DNA of 35,415 bases, from the NCBI GenBank assembly GCA_028712795.1, contig JAQTPT010000043.1, forward strand, positions 1 to 35,415, written 5' to 3'. The position numbers and the translations under genes were made by a program. The DNA is from Methylococcales bacterium (GTDB taxonomy: Bacteria > Pseudomonadota > Gammaproteobacteria > Methylococcales > Methylomonadaceae). Below, one piece after another: positions 24,901 through 33,557 of this stretch. Under the pieces are notes generated by a model. The model had not been told where the DNA came from. It saw only the letters and a list, made by a program, of their open reading frames with translations, and did no database searches. Within the stretch, counting starts at the first letter, position 1; every line of letters begins with the position of its first letter.

Positions 24901-25984
24901 TTTCGAACCAGATTTTCGCTTGTACCCATTCGATGTCGGCACCCGCGGCTACTTCTACATCGGCACAGACGGCTATATCTTCGACATTTACTATTTTAAC
25001 GCGGCTATAGTCTTCGTCGAGGTTGCGATGGCTATGCAACTTGCATTTGGCGTCGGAAACTGCGCCTGCTATTTTCTTTAGCTTATTACGGTAACGCTGG
25101 ATAATACCAGTAGGGGTTATATCGTTTAATAAGGCATTAAAAGCTTCTAATGTTGCATTATTTTTGGCTGTAACATCGCCAATAATGCGCAACGCTACGT
25201 TTTCAATGTTAATAGTTTCAATGATAAAAGTTTCAGTGTTCGATAGGGTGATCTCAAAAGTTACATAAAATATCTTGCGCCAATTATTACGCAAGTCAGT
25301 ATCAGTAATTTTTGTTTTTTCGTCCACTTTGTTTCTGTTTAATTTCAAAGAGGAAGTCAGCGTAAACGAAGCTCCACTATCCAAAAACTGCTTCCATTCA
25401 CCCGGGTTTTCGAGACCCCATTTGGGAAACCTGAGTTCCAGCGTAACCGGATGAGGGATGCCTTCAAGGTCGAATAACGGGTAGTTGTGCTCAACTTTGT
25501 AGTCGTTAAGGTCTCCCAATTCGGGATCTGCTTCAAGTTCGAGCAGGATTTCGTATAAACCAAGAAGTTCGACTGTTTTGGAATTCAGATCGCAGGTGAA
25601 CGCCTTGCAAAACACCCAGGCATTGCGCACCAAGTCACAGTCAATGAGCAATCGACGGAAATCATCGGACGTAGATGGATTGACGGTCAAAATATCCCTT
25701 GCCGTAAAAAACGGCTGATCCGGGAAAGGTTGTTTCGCATCCGGCGCTTTAGTTTTGGGCGCTAAAATGTCTTTAATGTCCCAAGCTGTTCGGAAGGCAA
25801 GGTCGGTAATTGCATAACAGAGCGCTTCAAGAATAGTGATGCCGGGGTCGTGGGTGTTGTAATCCGTCCACAAGCGGCTACCCATTTCTGCAATAAAGCC
25901 GATCCCTTCCTTACGAAGGCGGTAATAATCTTCGGCGGGTTTAAGTACAGGATTTTTTTGTATGGTTTCGGGTTTTTGGCTCAT
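21989..25984 (-). CDS. Large eCIS baseplate protein (gp6/baseplate J-related, Afp12-like)
   Basis: A 1331-aa protein. The N-terminal WTDYNTHDPGITILEALCYA then ITDLAFR is the signature of the second large baseplate wedge protein of eCIS. Later conserved parts include QARQLKAYLMLFEQILGNGF, HKRRNRFLNHIMARFGEQFN, FIIVEHLLLRPK and SFRLTFVMPGWAAPF. Residues 740 to about 938 are two tandem 100-residue copies of one domain (starting AYTVTFDLWNNDG and EYTVKFDLLDEDG), inserted between the baseplate core and its C-terminal part. ATG at 25984 lies 25 bp after the stop of the preceding baseplate gene. The protein should form the wedge around the spike. The family call is confident; the inserted domains have no known function. 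Confidence 0.8.
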   Translation of the reverse strand: MSQKPETIQKNPVLKPAEDYYRLRKEGIGFIAEMGSRLWTDYNTHDPGITILEALCYAITDLAFRTAWDIKDILAPKTKAPDAKQPFPDQPFFTARDILTVNPSTSDDFRRLLIDCDLVRNAWVFCKAFTCDLNSKTVELLGLYEILLELEADPELGDLNDYKVEHNYPLFDLEGIPHPVTLELRFPKWGLENPGEWKQFLDSGASFTLTSSLKLNRNKVDEKTKITDTDLRNNWRKIFYVTFEITLSNTETFIIETINIENVALRIIGDVTAKNNATLEAFNALLNDITPTGIIQRYRNKLKKIAGAVSDAKCKLHSHRNLDEDYSRVKIVNVEDIAVCADVEVAAGADIEWVQAKIWFEIEQYFNPPVPIYTLQELIKDNVHVEDIFNGPKLDNGFIKAEELEKAGLKKELRTSDIINRLMDIKGVVSVTNLLLSKYDSEGNLVKGAADPGTPDPNRTSASWLLLVSELHQPRLYHKLSRFLFKKNGLPFLPHDDEAYATLIQLRGETERPKIKNADKDLPVPEGTFRNPDDYYPVQYSFPLTYCIGTEGLPSHVSDQRRAQARQLKAYLMLFEQILGNGFAQLAHTADLFSLDPLIERTYFVLEFCKDVIQGYDEITKDLDKAKLEQMAETEPDFHKRRNRFLNHIMARFGEQFNEYALLLTNLEGEQVALDRLIEEKISFLKVYPLISSDRGKAFDYKNNPCSPDNQPGLQRRLKRLLGFACSKFAWTISVAINGAYTVTFDLWNNDGKVLMNGSINVTVGNESEAKQLAFEKITARMKLTGAYTVKKIGDKQFQTILTDEGDVEIARTVEYFESEEAAKAFIGKLILPQKAINLEYTVKFDLLDEDGNILINGSVKVPASYESEAKQSAFKKISDRMKQRDDAYNVEKGGANQFETILTDEGGVAIIARTEKNFPSIATARSFIGDLILGTPHSWSDNERFIIVEHLLLRPKFPGDAVYPVSADGSCESCETDPYSFRLTFVMPGWAAPFDTNMEMRHFADRTIQQETPAHLLPKICWVGNDGFILNPLDPVLVKLAKILKASGAAVYQLDEAANICAAKIHEYFWEKFHKSFIERKTGNWLKCEWPALRKEFEDMEPSDIAFVSVERVVWEEIKATMLDYFTQIAFSGWQFERFEEAWNNWLKANSKIDWTEVYLQERVEALLKAGLDPSATAPTKNDLRQCAGKIISDYGTDFYEWMKKNIGDGKSWQDFGDIPILEFPDCNGISISDTTKQEIKKLLVGDKDNNQQGLYNGWVEVSYRMWILLDLLSKLRNIYPGATLHDCDEGNDQNPVRLGSTALGNYPLQQASPLSAQSANPLSDPSAEI
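23170..23767 (-). repeat. Two tandem 300-bp coding repeats in the baseplate gene
   Basis: Unit A starts at 23767 and unit B at 23467, exactly 300 bp apart and in frame. Shared segments include YTV.FDL...DG, NGS, ESEAKQ.AF.KI..RMK, QF.TILTDEG, IART and FIG.LIL. The two copies differ at many sites, so the duplication is not recent. Confidence 0.85.
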
Positions 25985-26009
25985 GCTTCACCCGGAATTT
26001 TTTCATTGA

Positions 26010-27512
26010 TCATATGTTTTTTGAGGAAACCAGGATTGATATGGCTGTCGAACCTTCCACTTCTTCTTTATTGATTATTCCGGGGTTATCTTCAAGGTCA
26101 TGAAATAATTGAAAATCGGTTACATAATCCACATAAGGCTGTTCTTCGATAAAATTCATCAGCACCGATTTGTATATTTTGCCGCCAAAGGATGGCCTTT
26201 TATCGCTGGCGAAAGCCCAGGGCGACAGGAATGCCGTAATAGCCTGGTTTAATTTTTTTTCATAAAAAATTTCGTCAAAACCCTCGTAAAACTTCACCTT
26301 GAAATTGACACGCACTTCTTCAAATCGAGGGTTTTCAACATGCAATTGGACAAAACAGGACAGGCGTTTGGTCAAAAATTCTTTTATTTCGGCCAAAAGC
26401 CCTAAACTTGTGAAAGGTTTAAGTGGATCGCGCAGGTTATGGAATTGCTGGTCTGGTATATCCGGTATAGTGACAATGGTGACATGGCCCGGCGCCAATT
26501 CATTGTAAATGCGTATGCCTGTGCCATCGGTTTCATAACGCGTATGATTCAGGCATTTGGCTTTGTAAATTTGAGGAAAGGCTTCCAGTATCAAGTGCTC
26601 ATAATCCCATAAGGCAATGGCGCGATCTTTGTGCCTCAATCTTTCACTCACGCGGGTATAAAACACAGTTTCTTGTTCGGCCCCCCTTCCTCCAAAACTT
26701 GGAAAAGGTTGAGAGATTGCTTTAATAGCGGCATCAGGACTGTTTAGTTTGCTGATTGTGCTTTTAGTTAATACTTTTTCCGGAAAAGCCGGGTCGTTGC
26801 CCTGGTTTTGAAAAGTGACTGTCAAGCCTTGTGCTGAAACTGCCAGTAATCTGCATACTCCGTCGCTTTCATCGGCAACAGCAGCTCTAAGCCAGTGTTG
26901 TCCGGTGGGTAGCATGGTGTTGGCGGAAGAAGCTTCATCAGGTATTGAGAACGTGATAATGCCTGAATTAATCAATCCATCGGTACCGTCTTGCACCTCA
27001 TGTTTAGCAAAACCTATCCACTCGTTGTTGCGCAGATAACTCCAGTGGATATTTGGCTTGATCGAAAGCGGGTCGGCGGTGCCGTCTGCAACCTGGAAGA
27101 GCAAGGCAAGATTTTGCGGCGGCTTGAGGCCGGTGACACCGATATAGAATTCGGCATCATAAGCTTTTCCTTGCGAGGTAGGCTCATAGTAAAACTGTGG
27201 AACTAAATAGATTTTGGGATCGAAAGCGTTGTCTTTATTTTTAAGCCAAGGGTGCTGTTCGGCATGGCCGAAAGGGTACAAGTGGTAAAATTTTGCTTGT
27301 CTTCTTTCGAAAATAATTTCTTTTGATATGGATTCGTTCAACGATATGTTTTGGGTCGCTGTTGCGTAGTCGGCTGAAAGTGAGGTAATTGTAGGAATAT
27401 AAGGTGGATTATTTGGATTAGTCCCGCCAGGTGGTGTTTTAGATTGAGCAATTAAATAAACCCGCAAGTCACTCAGGTAGCCAGCCTGTCCAAAATCATC
27501 ATTAAGTGTCAA
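26010..27512 (-). CDS. Baseplate J-like protein, C-terminal part (split gene)
   Basis: A 500-aa frame from TTG at 27512, directly overlapping the stop of the upstream frame by 4 bp. It carries the C-terminal part of the eCIS baseplate J/gp47-type protein (Afp11-like): KFYHLYPFGHAE, then YIGVTGLKPPQNLALLFQVA, RVSERLRHKDRAIALWDYEH then LILEAFPQIYKAKCLNH, and the late GGKIYKSVLMNFIEEQPYVD. In this frame the sequence upstream of the TTG continues as RARIGFTRLTLNDDFG, which looks like genuine protein, so the TTG is probably not a natural start. With the 27509-29647 frame it would make one protein of about 1200 aa. Either a one-base loss in an A6 run or programmed frameshifting would explain the split. 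Confidence 0.78.
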   Translation of the reverse strand: MTLNDDFGQAGYLSDLRVYLIAQSKTPPGGTNPNNPPYIPTITSLSADYATATQNISLNESISKEIIFERRQAKFYHLYPFGHAEQHPWLKNKDNAFDPKIYLVPQFYYEPTSQGKAYDAEFYIGVTGLKPPQNLALLFQVADGTADPLSIKPNIHWSYLRNNEWIGFAKHEVQDGTDGLINSGIITFSIPDEASSANTMLPTGQHWLRAAVADESDGVCRLLAVSAQGLTVTFQNQGNDPAFPEKVLTKSTISKLNSPDAAIKAISQPFPSFGGRGAEQETVFYTRVSERLRHKDRAIALWDYEHLILEAFPQIYKAKCLNHTRYETDGTGIRIYNELAPGHVTIVTIPDIPDQQFHNLRDPLKPFTSLGLLAEIKEFLTKRLSCFVQLHVENPRFEEVRVNFKVKFYEGFDEIFYEKKLNQAITAFLSPWAFASDKRPSFGGKIYKSVLMNFIEEQPYVDYVTDFQLFHDLEDNPGIINKEEVEGSTAISILVSSKNI

Positions 27513-29647
27513 CCGGGTAAATCCAATCCTCGCGCGGGTATAAAAAATTCGTTGGCTGAAAAATCCGGCTGTTCAGGGAAAATAGGCTCAAAACTGTTTC
27601 TAAACGAGAAACTTGAATCTGAAAAGGTTGGCTTATCTGTTTGTGGCTCCCATGCACTATCTTGAAGAGAATCGATAGTGATAGTAGGCGTAGCACTTTT
27701 TTCGTGACCAAAGATTCCCGTTGGCAAGTTTTGCCAAGCCACGTTTAACGTTGCCGTTTGACAATTTTTCTGGAAAATTTCTTTTGAGCCAAAAATCATG
27801 GAATTTCCAGCTACTGGTTGAGCCCCAAACGGCTGAAAGGGTTTCGACGTATCAACTGGGCCAAAATCATTGGAAACCGCGAGCGATTTGAGTTCCTTTA
27901 CATCCACTGTTAAATCGATTTTTTCGATGACCATCTCCTGAACTAACCGGTAAAGGTATTCTTGGTTATCTTGATGACGTAACTTGACTAATAAAATCGG
28001 CAGATTAGTTGAAAAATTATAGCCGTGCACCTTTTGCGAATAAGATGTCACAGCGGGATCGCCACCGGAAAGCACTAACTCTAACTTTAAACCTCCTGAT
28101 TCTGTAATAAACTTTACGGCAGTTTTTTCAAACCAGCCTTTTTCGGTAGTGACGAGACAAATGATCGCCTCTTTATAATCTGTAGTTAACGTCGTTGTTG
28201 TTCCGGACACTGTAAAATCTAGTGTAGTAGTGCGTTTACCCTCCGCCATCCACAAATAATGCGAGGCAATCGCAAACCCCACTTCCGCTTGTGGCATGTT
28301 GATCTTGGTCAATTTGCCGTCTTTATAGGTTTTATTGAAAAAAGGATGCCAGGATTTATCAGCCGTAGTGAGTTTTGCCCCCAGGCCATCGGCAGAATCA
28401 GCCTTCGTCGAGGCAAACAGACGATCATTATCGAAAGTTAAGGTGTCGTTTGGCGCATTCTTATACCGATAAAGCGTTTTTAATTCAGTCACTTTCGCTC
28501 GATTGGCGACAAAATCCTGGTCGTTGGCAAAAAATGCCTCATTGCCTAAAGCGTCTTTACCGGCTTTAAAAAATTCATGCTCTTTTATCTCATGCGAGTC
28601 GACGTGTTTGGCTAACTCTATCAACAGGTGTGCGTGGCTCGGCTTAGCAGGTTTTTCTTTAAGTTTCAGGACTTCCTTATAATAAAAATCCAGATGCTTC
28701 TGTGTCAGGGTATTGGCTTCTGCACGTGCATAATCAAACAGGCGTAAGAAAGAAAGGAACAGGGCGTAATGCGGTTCGTGATTGTCCCAGCCGTTAAAAG
28801 TCTTTTCCAATTCTGCTTTCGCCTCGATCACGGTCCGGGCAAATACTTTCAGGAACTGGTCAAAAATAGAAGTAAACAGGTTGTGAGTAGCGATGTGGTT
28901 AATGCGTTCAAAAACATTCGTACTGGAGCCATAAACTGAACCATCTGCAGAAATGCTTGCGATATAGGTATTCCAATCGGAAGCTTTATTGGTTATCCAG
29001 TCTTTGGAGAAGTTGTAACAGTATATATCGCTAAAAGCTGTTGTTGTTGCGCCCAACAGGACAATGCTGGGATTGAGATGGGCGTTTGCAAAATCAGGAC
29101 CTGAGTAAGGAAAAGCTTTATAGTAGGCTATAAGTTTTGACAAGGCCGGTGCTAATTGCTTTTGAATGAGGTTGCGTAAGGTGTACTTGAGGGCTATTTC
29201 AGTTGGCAGTTCTTCTTTTAACTGATCCAATTGTTTGGCGAGCGTGCCGATAGCGCTGAACAGGTAGCCCAAGTGGTTTTTTAATTCATAATATTTGTTT
29301 TTATTTTCATGATTCTTCAAGAAGTCGAAAGACGCTTTGATATTAGCTTTGTAATAGTCCACATCTTGCACGGCGGCAACGGCCATCTGTACCGATACAT
29401 CCTGACTGAAAAAGGCCTCCCAGTTACCTGCTACCGTATTCTCAGGACTGTAAAATTGCAAATACTTCGAATATGCCCTGGCAAATACCATGGCATGTTC
29501 AGTCTTACGCTCATCGACTTGAGGATAGTCAGGATTATCCGGCTTATCAGGATCAAGCGCATCAGGGAAGCGTTGATCCTGACTCGTTCCCTCGCGGATT
29601 AGTTTTAGAGGATCGGTATTTTGAGAGCAGTCGATAGGAGTCGTCAT
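27509..29647 (-). CDS. Baseplate J-like protein, N-terminal part (split gene)
   Basis: About 712 aa from ATG at 29647; a TTG at 29653 would add two residues and overlap the gp25 gene by 4 bp. The N-terminal region (QVDERKTEHAMVFARAYSKY, then LQFYSPENTVAGNWEAFFSQD) and the long helical middle (HLDFYYKEVLKL) are typical of the N-terminal half of the eCIS baseplate J protein. The frame ends at TGA 27509-27511, shortly after FSANEFF, while the continuation NDDFGQAGYLSDLRVYL lies one frame over. Adding one T in the T6 run (plus-strand A6, 27542-27547) would give a smooth FFYTRARIGFTRLTLNDDFG junction. The protein is part of the baseplate wedge. Confidence 0.75.
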   Translation of the reverse strand: MTTPIDCSQNTDPLKLIREGTSQDQRFPDALDPDKPDNPDYPQVDERKTEHAMVFARAYSKYLQFYSPENTVAGNWEAFFSQDVSVQMAVAAVQDVDYYKANIKASFDFLKNHENKNKYYELKNHLGYLFSAIGTLAKQLDQLKEELPTEIALKYTLRNLIQKQLAPALSKLIAYYKAFPYSGPDFANAHLNPSIVLLGATTTAFSDIYCYNFSKDWITNKASDWNTYIASISADGSVYGSSTNVFERINHIATHNLFTSIFDQFLKVFARTVIEAKAELEKTFNGWDNHEPHYALFLSFLRLFDYARAEANTLTQKHLDFYYKEVLKLKEKPAKPSHAHLLIELAKHVDSHEIKEHEFFKAGKDALGNEAFFANDQDFVANRAKVTELKTLYRYKNAPNDTLTFDNDRLFASTKADSADGLGAKLTTADKSWHPFFNKTYKDGKLTKINMPQAEVGFAIASHYLWMAEGKRTTTLDFTVSGTTTTLTTDYKEAIICLVTTEKGWFEKTAVKFITESGGLKLELVLSGGDPAVTSYSQKVHGYNFSTNLPILLVKLRHQDNQEYLYRLVQEMVIEKIDLTVDVKELKSLAVSNDFGPVDTSKPFQPFGAQPVAGNSMIFGSKEIFQKNCQTATLNVAWQNLPTGIFGHEKSATPTITIDSLQDSAWEPQTDKPTFSDSSFSFRNSFEPIFPEQPDFSANEFFIPARGLDLPG

Positions 29648-29649
29648 AA

Positions 29650-30102
29650 TCAAACACTATCGGGTAAGAGGCTGACGGTGGTTGTGAGATTAATATCGGT
29701 ACCCTCATCTATGTAATAGGGATAAACAAAATTGAACCGTGAATTGGTGGATTTGACTCGATAAATAATCTCTATCAGAACAACGCCTTCCAACTCCCGG
29801 CTGTCATCCAGTTGTACTTTTTCCAGCTCAATGCGCGATTCGTGATACAAAATGGCGGACTCGACTTTATCGGCCATCAGCGTCTTCATGCGGGTATCGA
29901 GACTTTCAAACAACAATTCATCCAGATTGCAACCGTATTGCGGCAACATCACCCGTTCGCCCCGCAGGGTGCTGAGGAGTATTTCAAGGCTGGAGACAAT
30001 ATCCGCTTCCTGCTCCAACATCTCGACACCGGCACGGCTGAGATTGAATGAAGGTGGAAAAGACCAGCCTCGACCGAGAAAGGGACGATCCATATCAGCC
30101 AC
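29650..30102 (-). CDS. GPW/gp25-family baseplate protein (Afp9-like)
   Basis: A 150-aa protein with the gp25 lysozyme-like baseplate fold. FLGRGWSFPPSFNLSRAGVE then MLEQEADIVSSLEILLSTLR leads into GERVMLPQYGCNLDELLFES, the family's core motif. The C-terminal strands include LIEIIYRV. It anchors the sheath-side baseplate wedge. The longest frame starts at GTG 30102, overlapping the PAAR gene by 8 bp. ATG at 30093, one base after the PAAR stop and with GGTGG upstream, is an equally good start (147 aa). Its stop overlaps the beginning of the baseplate J gene region, so the genes are translationally coupled. Confidence 0.92.
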   Translation of the reverse strand: MADMDRPFLGRGWSFPPSFNLSRAGVEMLEQEADIVSSLEILLSTLRGERVMLPQYGCNLDELLFESLDTRMKTLMADKVESAILYHESRIELEKVQLDDSRELEGVVLIEIIYRVKSTNSRFNFVYPYYIDEGTDINLTTTVSLLPDSV

Positions 30103-30364
30103 CGATTAACACGGTTAAAGCCCCGGGTGGCATCACAACGCCACCTCCAGCCGTTGGATCGGCAATTCTGGCGGCCGGCATTCCTCCAATCATCACGGTT
30201 GCAGAACCTTTGATAATGGCGTCGGCTCCGCAGGAATCGCCCATTCGTGCCGCCGGAAGCCCACCTATTAATACAGTAGGCGCGCCAGGTGGAATAATGG
30301 GTATTGGAGCCCCTTGTGTTGCTGTGCTGACAATCATGTCTGTGATGCGTGCGGCAGGAGGCAT
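30095..30364 (-). CDS. PAAR-domain spike tip protein (Afp10-like)
   Basis: An 89-aa protein made almost only of PAAR elements: MPPAARITD, VLIGGLPAARMGDSC, VMIGGMPAARIAD and the closing LTVLIGG. PAAR proteins form the sharp, metal-binding tip on the VgrG-like spike. The gene follows the spike gene after 13 bp and overlaps the gp25 gene. ATG at 30364. There is no C-terminal extension, so this tip does not carry a fused toxin. Confidence 0.93.
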   Translation of the reverse strand: MPPAARITDMIVSTATQGAPIPIIPPGAPTVLIGGLPAARMGDSCGADAIIKGSATVMIGGMPAARIADPTAGGGVVMPPGALTVLIGG

Positions 30365-30377
30365 TATCTAAACCTTT

Positions 30378-32144
30378 TCAGTTAATTTGAACCATGCCAC
30401 CCTGTATTACAGTTGTGGCGCTACCTTTTATTGTCGTACTGGCCCCGGAGACTTCGGCGCTGGCAGTACCCTCAGCCTTGAAGGCGGTTTGGGCTTTTAT
30501 GTTTACGTTCATGCCTTCAATTTTGACATCTTTGGAGGCTTTCAAAATCAGGTCCTTAGTGCTTTCGATTTTAATGCCGCTGTCATTCAGAGTTATTTTG
30601 TTGCCGTTCTGATCTTCAAGAACAATGCCTTTGTCATCGTCCGAAATTGTTATCTTGTTTCCGCCGGGTGTTTCCAGGACGATGAATTTTTTTTCATCAT
30701 CGAAAGTCAATTTCATTTTTTCGCGGCTGATATAACCTTTATGGTGGTTGTCGTCTTTGGCTGGTTCCGGCGCGGGTTTGGCACTGCTGTGACACATGCC
30801 CAATACAACCGGGTGGCGAGGATCATCGTTAAGAAAACCGACGATGACTTCATCATCGATTTCGGGGCGGAAAAAAGTGCCTCGTTCCTTGCCTGCATCC
30901 AGCGTTGCCAGGCGCGCCCACATGCCTTCATCGGCAGTGCTGATCAACGGCAATTTCACTTTAATACGGTCTTCGCCGTCCGGGTCATTTTCCAGAACTG
31001 TCACGATGCCGATTTGCAGGCCGCTGACAGCCGGCAGCAATCCGGCTGCCGGCAACGGACGCAGGTTATAGGTGCCGGTGAATAATTCGGTGCTTAAACC
31101 CAACTGAACATCGGTTTCCCAATTGCCTTTGCTGAGGCTGTGGCGTACACCGGAAACATACATTTTTCCCTCAAAGCGTTCGCCGATACCCTTTACTTCA
31201 ATGACTTTGCCTGGCATGACGCAGGCAAAGACCTGAAATTTTGCCCGTCCCCTCACTTTAGCTAAACGCTCTTTCAGTAAACGGCCATCAGCCCAAGCCT
31301 GTAATTCCGGCTGGCTCAGTTTTCCGCCATGTCTGATCTTATGGGCTTCGCCGCCGATTACATCGGCAAGGCTGCCGGGGGAAATATTACCGTTGCCGGT
31401 CGTGGCGGATTCTTGTGCTTCTGCTTCTATAAATTCCTGATCGGTTGCGTTCCAGCTGCCGGCTTTAATCCCTTTGCTTTGCCAACGGGCATCGATTTCG
31501 GCATCGAGTTCCAGCAGCGTGGCCCCGTATTTAACGCTAAGCACGGATTTTTCGGCGGTGGCGGGCGGCGCAGCGGTAATTTTGCCATCTTCAACCATAA
31601 CTACGAAGCCGTTAGCCTCGGCACGGCATAAAAGAAAATCCCAATCGCTGGCATCGTATTGCACTACCTCTTTCAGATCCGGTTTTGTAGCGGTTATCTC
31701 TTTTTTCAATCCGTGCACGCAGATAATCTCCTCCATAATGTCGCTGTCCTTCTTGTCCGCATAGTAGCGGCTGTTAGCTCCGCTGGTCATTTTTACTGCT
31801 TCATCACGGCATTCCAGAATGAGCTGACTGCCATCCTTGCGCACTTTGATGCTATGTTTAATGATGATTCCTTTAAAAACAGAATCATTTTTTGAGCGAT
31901 ACCCCAGTTGAATTTCAATTTTTTTGCCTGGGATAAAATGATCAGTATTGCTCGCTGCAAAAGTTGCCTTGGCTGCTTCCCCATCCTGTAATTGAATGAT
32001 GGCTGCCGGAATCCGGTTTAATTCCCGCGTCACATGAAGAGATAGCACATGGAATTCACCCGAGATTTCAGTTCCTTCTATGAGGATGGCAACGGTGCAG
32101 ACATCTGGCGTTGCAGGTGTTGGAATGGTCGATTCGTTGCTCAT
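30378..32144 (-). CDS. VgrG/Pvc8-family spike protein (Afp8-like)
   Basis: A 588-aa protein. The first 350 residues have the gp27-like hub fold (FHVLSLHVTRELNRIPAAII, GYRSKNDSVFKGIIIKHSIK, ASDWDFLLCRAEANGF). The central OB-fold is at about 370-460 (IGIVTVLENDPDGEDRIKVK, DEVIVGFLNDDPRHPVVLG). The C-terminal 110 residues are repetitive beta-helix (NKITISDDDKGIVLEDQNGN, then KITLNDSGIKIES). It forms the central spike under the PAAR tip. ATG at 32144 overlaps the stop of the LysM gene (ATGA), which indicates translational coupling. It is of full length for the family and has no fused effector domain. Confidence 0.94.
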   Translation of the reverse strand: MSNESTIPTPATPDVCTVAILIEGTEISGEFHVLSLHVTRELNRIPAAIIQLQDGEAAKATFAASNTDHFIPGKKIEIQLGYRSKNDSVFKGIIIKHSIKVRKDGSQLILECRDEAVKMTSGANSRYYADKKDSDIMEEIICVHGLKKEITATKPDLKEVVQYDASDWDFLLCRAEANGFVVMVEDGKITAAPPATAEKSVLSVKYGATLLELDAEIDARWQSKGIKAGSWNATDQEFIEAEAQESATTGNGNISPGSLADVIGGEAHKIRHGGKLSQPELQAWADGRLLKERLAKVRGRAKFQVFACVMPGKVIEVKGIGERFEGKMYVSGVRHSLSKGNWETDVQLGLSTELFTGTYNLRPLPAAGLLPAVSGLQIGIVTVLENDPDGEDRIKVKLPLISTADEGMWARLATLDAGKERGTFFRPEIDDEVIVGFLNDDPRHPVVLGMCHSSAKPAPEPAKDDNHHKGYISREKMKLTFDDEKKFIVLETPGGNKITISDDDKGIVLEDQNGNKITLNDSGIKIESTKDLILKASKDVKIEGMNVNIKAQTAFKAEGTASAEVSGASTTIKGSATTVIQGGMVQIN

Positions 32145-32887
32145 GATGGTTTAACTGTTTTTTCGAAGGGTGGAAAAACAAGATCGGTTCCCGGGGTAAG
32201 GAATCGAAAATTTACCAATTTGTTTTTTTTTGCCACTTCAAAATAATATTTTGGGTCTCCGTAAATCTGGTAACACATTAACGGCAAGGTATCACCTGCT
32301 TTTACTTTACGTATATGCGTCAGATCCGGTGACGTTTTATTTTCCTTAGCTGCACGTTTTTGCTCTTCAATACTGCTTCTGAACTTAACCTTAGCGACTG
32401 CCCGGATGGGTGTGCCATCGGGTTTAAAAAGCTTGTAATTGATGCTGACTTCGGTGACCCTGCCCTTAAAAATAGAATTTTGCCCCCAAACCAGCTTGAA
32501 GTGGCGGGGTTCGTGTGAATCTCCCTTGTATTCAATCAATACCCGCTTGAACTCTTTAATGTTATCGGCAATGGAGTCTTGAGGTTCGTCATTAACAATA
32601 GGTGGATTACCCTTTGTTGTGCGCAGTTCCCCATCAATGATTCCGGTGCCATCGAATAAAAATTCAAAAGAAATCTCATCAGGCTCGGTGTACTCATATT
32701 TCAATTGCTTGCCGCTGGTGCCTTGGCCTTGACCCGACGAGGAAAATTTAAGCTTATAATCGAGCGTATAGGTTTCCGGGTTTATCAAGGCTTCAAACTT
32801 GTCCTTGGCTTCTGGTATACCACCACCTTCTGCTGCCTCAGACGTGTCAAATGCCAGAATGAGCATTTTTTCCAGTTTACCAGCCAT
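32141..32887 (-). CDS. LysM-type CIS hub protein (Afp7-like)
   Basis: A 248-aa protein. The N-terminal part (FEALINPETYTLDYKLKFS, then FEFLFDGTGIID) is the conserved beta domain of eCIS Afp7-like proteins. The C-terminus has a LysM domain (HIRKVKAGDTLPLMCYQIYG, then DPKYYFEVAKKNKL). LysM domains of this class connect the inner tube to the spike. Two adjacent ATGs exist at 32890 and 32887. GGAG lies 2 nt before the first and 5 nt before the second, so the second is preferred. The start overlaps the stop of the DUF5908 gene. Confidence 0.88.
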   Translation of the reverse strand: MAGKLEKMLILAFDTSEAAEGGGIPEAKDKFEALINPETYTLDYKLKFSSSGQGQGTSGKQLKYEYTEPDEISFEFLFDGTGIIDGELRTTKGNPPIVNDEPQDSIADNIKEFKRVLIEYKGDSHEPRHFKLVWGQNSIFKGRVTEVSINYKLFKPDGTPIRAVAKVKFRSSIEEQKRAAKENKTSPDLTHIRKVKAGDTLPLMCYQIYGDPKYYFEVAKKNKLVNFRFLTPGTDLVFPPFEKTVKPS

Positions 32888-33069
32888 CATCGCTCCATTT
32901 TATTTTGTAATATTTTCATTACTTGTTCGACACACTCGGCGACGATGGCTTCATTGTCATTACTTTGGCCACCACCGCCAGCCTCTCCCTGGTGTCCGGT
33001 TGACGGTTGCCCGCTTGGAGACGCATTGACCACAACATGGATATGCAGCTCTTTTATCTCGATGGGCAT
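32887..33069 (-). CDS. DUF5908 small eCIS protein (Afp6-like position)
   Basis: A 60-aa protein with the DUF5908 start MPIEIKELHIHVVVN, a glycine/serine-rich linker and a C-terminal helix (IVAECVEQVMKILQNKMER). Such proteins sit between the tube and LysM genes in many eCIS clusters. The function is not established. ATG at 33069; its stop overlaps the next gene's start. Confidence 0.85.
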   Translation of the reverse strand: MPIEIKELHIHVVVNASPSGQPSTGHQGEAGGGGQSNDNEAIVAECVEQVMKILQNKMER

Positions 33070-33107
33070 TGATGTGTTACCGTTTTGTCAATCATGATCT
33101 CTGTCCT

Positions 33108-33545
33108 TTACTGAATGGTGAAATAGCGATAGGTCAATTCCAGGGTTTCAATGACCACGGCACTTTCATTGGCATTCAAGTCGCTGACCAGCCATTTTTT
33201 GGGGATGGCATGGACTACATTCCATGAACGTAAAGGACCTCCTTTTTCGTTCATCAAAATCACGCTGATGTCCGCCGGTTTAAAGACACGATTATCAAAA
33301 GCATCAAGAAACCACTTCAACACGGACGAATCTGTCAACATGCCGCGCTTAAGAACCAGGTCGGAATATTTGGTGCGCACAGGAAGTTTATGTTCAAAGC
33401 GATTTTCTCCGCCTTCCTTGAAATTCTCGTAATCGTATTCAACCGACAGGCCCGAAACGGACTGAAAGCGCACGTCGTTTTTGTCCTCGCTGATGCTAAA
33501 TTCCACTGTGTAATAGAATCCCAGCGGCGGATAGTAGTCGACCAT
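33108..33545 (-). CDS. CIS tube protein, second paralog (Afp5-like)
   Basis: A 145-aa phage-tail-tube-like protein: PPLGFYYTVEFSISEDKNDV, RFQSVSGLSVEYDYENFKEG, then YSDLVLKRGMLTDSSVLKWF and SWNVVHAIPKKW. It is the tube-initiator type that links the tube to the LysM/spike complex. It is distinct from the main tube protein encoded just upstream, with which it shares the LKRG and C-terminal patterns. ATG at 33545, 12 bp after the stop of that gene. Confidence 0.9.
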   Translation of the reverse strand: MVDYYPPLGFYYTVEFSISEDKNDVRFQSVSGLSVEYDYENFKEGGENRFEHKLPVRTKYSDLVLKRGMLTDSSVLKWFLDAFDNRVFKPADISVILMNEKGGPLRSWNVVHAIPKKWLVSDLNANESAVVIETLELTYRYFTIQ

Positions 33546-33557
33546 TGATCGCTCCGC

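Noticed and set aside
30387..31085. A 232-codon plus-strand frame
   Set aside because: It lies entirely antisense to the well-supported spike gene, and its aromatic-rich composition reflects the beta-helix coding repeats.
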